The notes beneath the pieces were generated by a model that saw only the letters and a program-made list of their open reading frames with translations, was not told the origin of the DNA and did not search any database. The translations under genes were made by a program, and so were the position numbers. Shown here piece after piece: positions 5,761-6,654 of a stretch of DNA of 6,654 nucleotides. The DNA is from Spirochaetia bacterium UBA5368 (GTDB taxonomy: Bacteria; Spirochaetota; UBA4802; UBA5368): contig DHPI01000022.1 of assembly GCA_002407865.1 (NCBI GenBank), positions 108,260-114,913 on the forward strand, in the 5' to 3' direction. Numbering within the stretch: position 1 is the first letter of the stretch; each line of letters begins with the position of its first letter.

Positions 5761-6261
5761 ATGAACAGCACAACGACAACTAATACTGGCAAATTGGAAG
5801 AAAAAGGCTCCCTGCAGCAGTATGTCACGTTCTTAATCGGCGGCGAAACCTATGGCGTGGAGGTGCTGCAGGTGCAGGAAATAATCGGCATGACCCCCAT
5901 TACATTCGTGCCGAACGCCATGAATTTTATGAAGGGTGTAATCAACCTGCGGGGGACCGTGGTTCCTGTAATAGATATGCGGCTGAAGCTGAATCTCGAT
6001 GAGAGGCAATACGACGTTTCTACCGTCATCATCGTTGTCGAGGTGAAAGAGCGCATGATTGGAATAATCGTCGATTCGGTTTCCGACGTTGTATCGCTGC
6101 CGGTGAACAGCATACAGGATACGCCGCATTTTACCTCGAAGATAGAAACGGATTTCGTAAAGGGAATAGGGCAGATCGACGAAAATCTCGTCATCATTCT
6201 CGATGTCAGCAGAATACTGACAACCGCCGAAATAAAATCCATCAACACGTCGGCGGATTAA
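5761..6261 (+). CDS. cheW: Chemotaxis coupling protein CheW
   Basis: A 166-residue cytoplasmic adaptor that links MCP tips to the CheA P5 domain. After a polar Thr/Asn-rich N-terminus of about 17 residues, a single CheW-like domain of two beta-barrel lobes runs from about 19 to 157. It has Gly32-Val-Glu near the start, Val38-Gln-Glu40-Ile-Ile, the hallmark Val60-Ile-Asn62-Leu-Arg64-Gly65 followed by Val-Val-Pro-Val-Ile-Asp72, and a C-terminal Val-Ile-Ile-Leu-Asp-Val. Arg64 corresponds to the conserved receptor/kinase-interface Arg of E. coli CheW. Length is normal for the family, with no sign of a fused receiver, so it is CheW and not CheV. It lies 10 bp after cheY with an overlapping ribosome binding site, in the same probable operon. 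The next gene begins 31 bp downstream. Confidence 0.96.
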   Translation: MNSTTTTNTGKLEEKGSLQQYVTFLIGGETYGVEVLQVQEIIGMTPITFVPNAMNFMKGVINLRGTVVPVIDMRLKLNLDERQYDVSTVIIVVEVKERMIGIIVDSVSDVVSLPVNSIQDTPHFTSKIETDFVKGIGQIDENLVIILDVSRILTTAEIKSINTSAD

Positions 6262-6292
6262 CATGTATATGCAAAAATAGTGCAGGGACACG

Positions 6293-6654
6293 ATGGTGGA
6301 AAAAGCAAGAATACTAATTGTTGAAGATGAATCCATTATCGCGCTTGATATTAAAAAAACGCTGACGAATTTCGGATACGACGTTTTGGCCATAGTGAGC
6401 CGCGGCGAAGATGTGCTGAACTGCGTTGTGGAAAAGAACCCCAACCTCGTGCTGATGGATATCGTCTTGAAGGGAAAAGTAGACGGTATCGAGGCGGCGC
6501 GCCAGCTTCAAAAACATGTTGATGTCCCGGTAATATACCTCACCGCACACACTGACACGGCGACCGTTCAGCGCCTGAAAAAGACCGCGCCATACGGATT
6601 ACTTATCAAACCGGTCTCTGAAAGCGAGTTGTATTCGACGATCGAAACGGCCCT
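6293..6654 (+). CDS. Response regulator receiver protein, truncated by the window end
   Basis: An open frame from ATG 6293 runs off the right edge with 120 full codons seen. It is a receiver domain: acidic pair Glu11/Asp12, phosphoacceptor Asp56, Thr84 and Lys106-Pro107. The stretch after Asp56 (Ile-Val-Leu-Lys-Gly...Asp64-Gly-Ile-Glu-Ala-Ala) is the variant common in receivers fused to PAS, kinase or other output domains. A single-domain protein is also possible, since the receiver is nearly finished at the edge. AGGGA at 6284-6288 is 4 bases before this ATG; a GTG at 6296 with 7-base spacing is an alternative start. It lies 31 bp after cheW on the same strand, so it is likely part of the same transcript and a possible second phosphate acceptor for CheA. 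The output is unknown. Confidence 0.9.
   Translation, partial: MVEKARILIVEDESIIALDIKKTLTNFGYDVLAIVSRGEDVLNCVVEKNPNLVLMDIVLKGKVDGIEAARQLQKHVDVPVIYLTAHTDTATVQRLKKTAPYGLLIKPVSESELYSTIETA

Noticed and set aside
5833..6444. Minus-strand open frame of 203 codons over cheW and the following receiver gene
   Set aside because: It is a shadow of cheW and the receiver gene, rich in His/Tyr/Asp as expected from antisense reading.

Overview
The window holds a Gram-negative-style bacterial signalling locus with every gene on the + strand. It opens with the last 36 codons of a sensor histidine kinase, followed by a NarL/FixJ-type response regulator. Then comes a chemotaxis cluster in the order mcp, cheA, STAS-domain gene, cheY, cheW, and the window ends inside another response regulator. 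There are no rRNA or tRNA genes, transposases or CRISPR repeats. Base composition is about 50% GC over most genes. The protein types (36-heptad-class MCP, CheA with a P2-like domain, free-standing STAS protein in a che operon) suggest a motile or surface-moving didermic bacterium, such as a deltaproteobacterium-like or spirochaete-like lineage. I cannot fix the taxon from sequence alone.

Layout: 1-113 is the kinase C-terminus. 114-277 is a spacer with a perfect 12-bp hairpin. 278-961 is the LuxR-type regulator. 962-1176 is a regulatory gap with a perfect 15-bp inverted repeat just after the regulator stop and a possible sigma-70 promoter. 1177-2910 is a membrane MCP with a four-helix-bundle sensor. 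2952-5069 is cheA, 5106-5360 the STAS gene, 5379-5750 cheY, 5761-6261 cheW, and 6293 to the window end a second REC protein. From mcp to the last gene the gaps are 41, 36, 18, 10 and 31 bp, so this is probably one operon.

Working together (family knowledge plus inference): the MCP senses a ligand in the periplasm and, through CheW, controls autophosphorylation of CheA at His45. CheA then phosphorylates CheY at Asp57, and perhaps the last REC protein. The upstream kinase/regulator pair could control transcription of the cluster. No cheR or cheB is visible, but the MCP has methylation-site Glu pairs and a C-terminal pentapeptide of the CheR/CheB-tethering type, so these enzymes are expected nearby or elsewhere.

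The most notable feature lies inside CheA. Between the P2-like domain and the dimerisation helices there is a tandem pair of 24-residue motifs separated by 5 residues. This is the geometry and residue pattern of the MshEN c-di-GMP-binding module, and it suggests that a second messenger feeds directly into the chemotaxis kinase. Also of interest are a sharp GC change at the TM2/HAMP junction of the MCP gene, a STAS protein without the usual phosphorylatable Ser, and two strong hairpins flanking the regulator gene.
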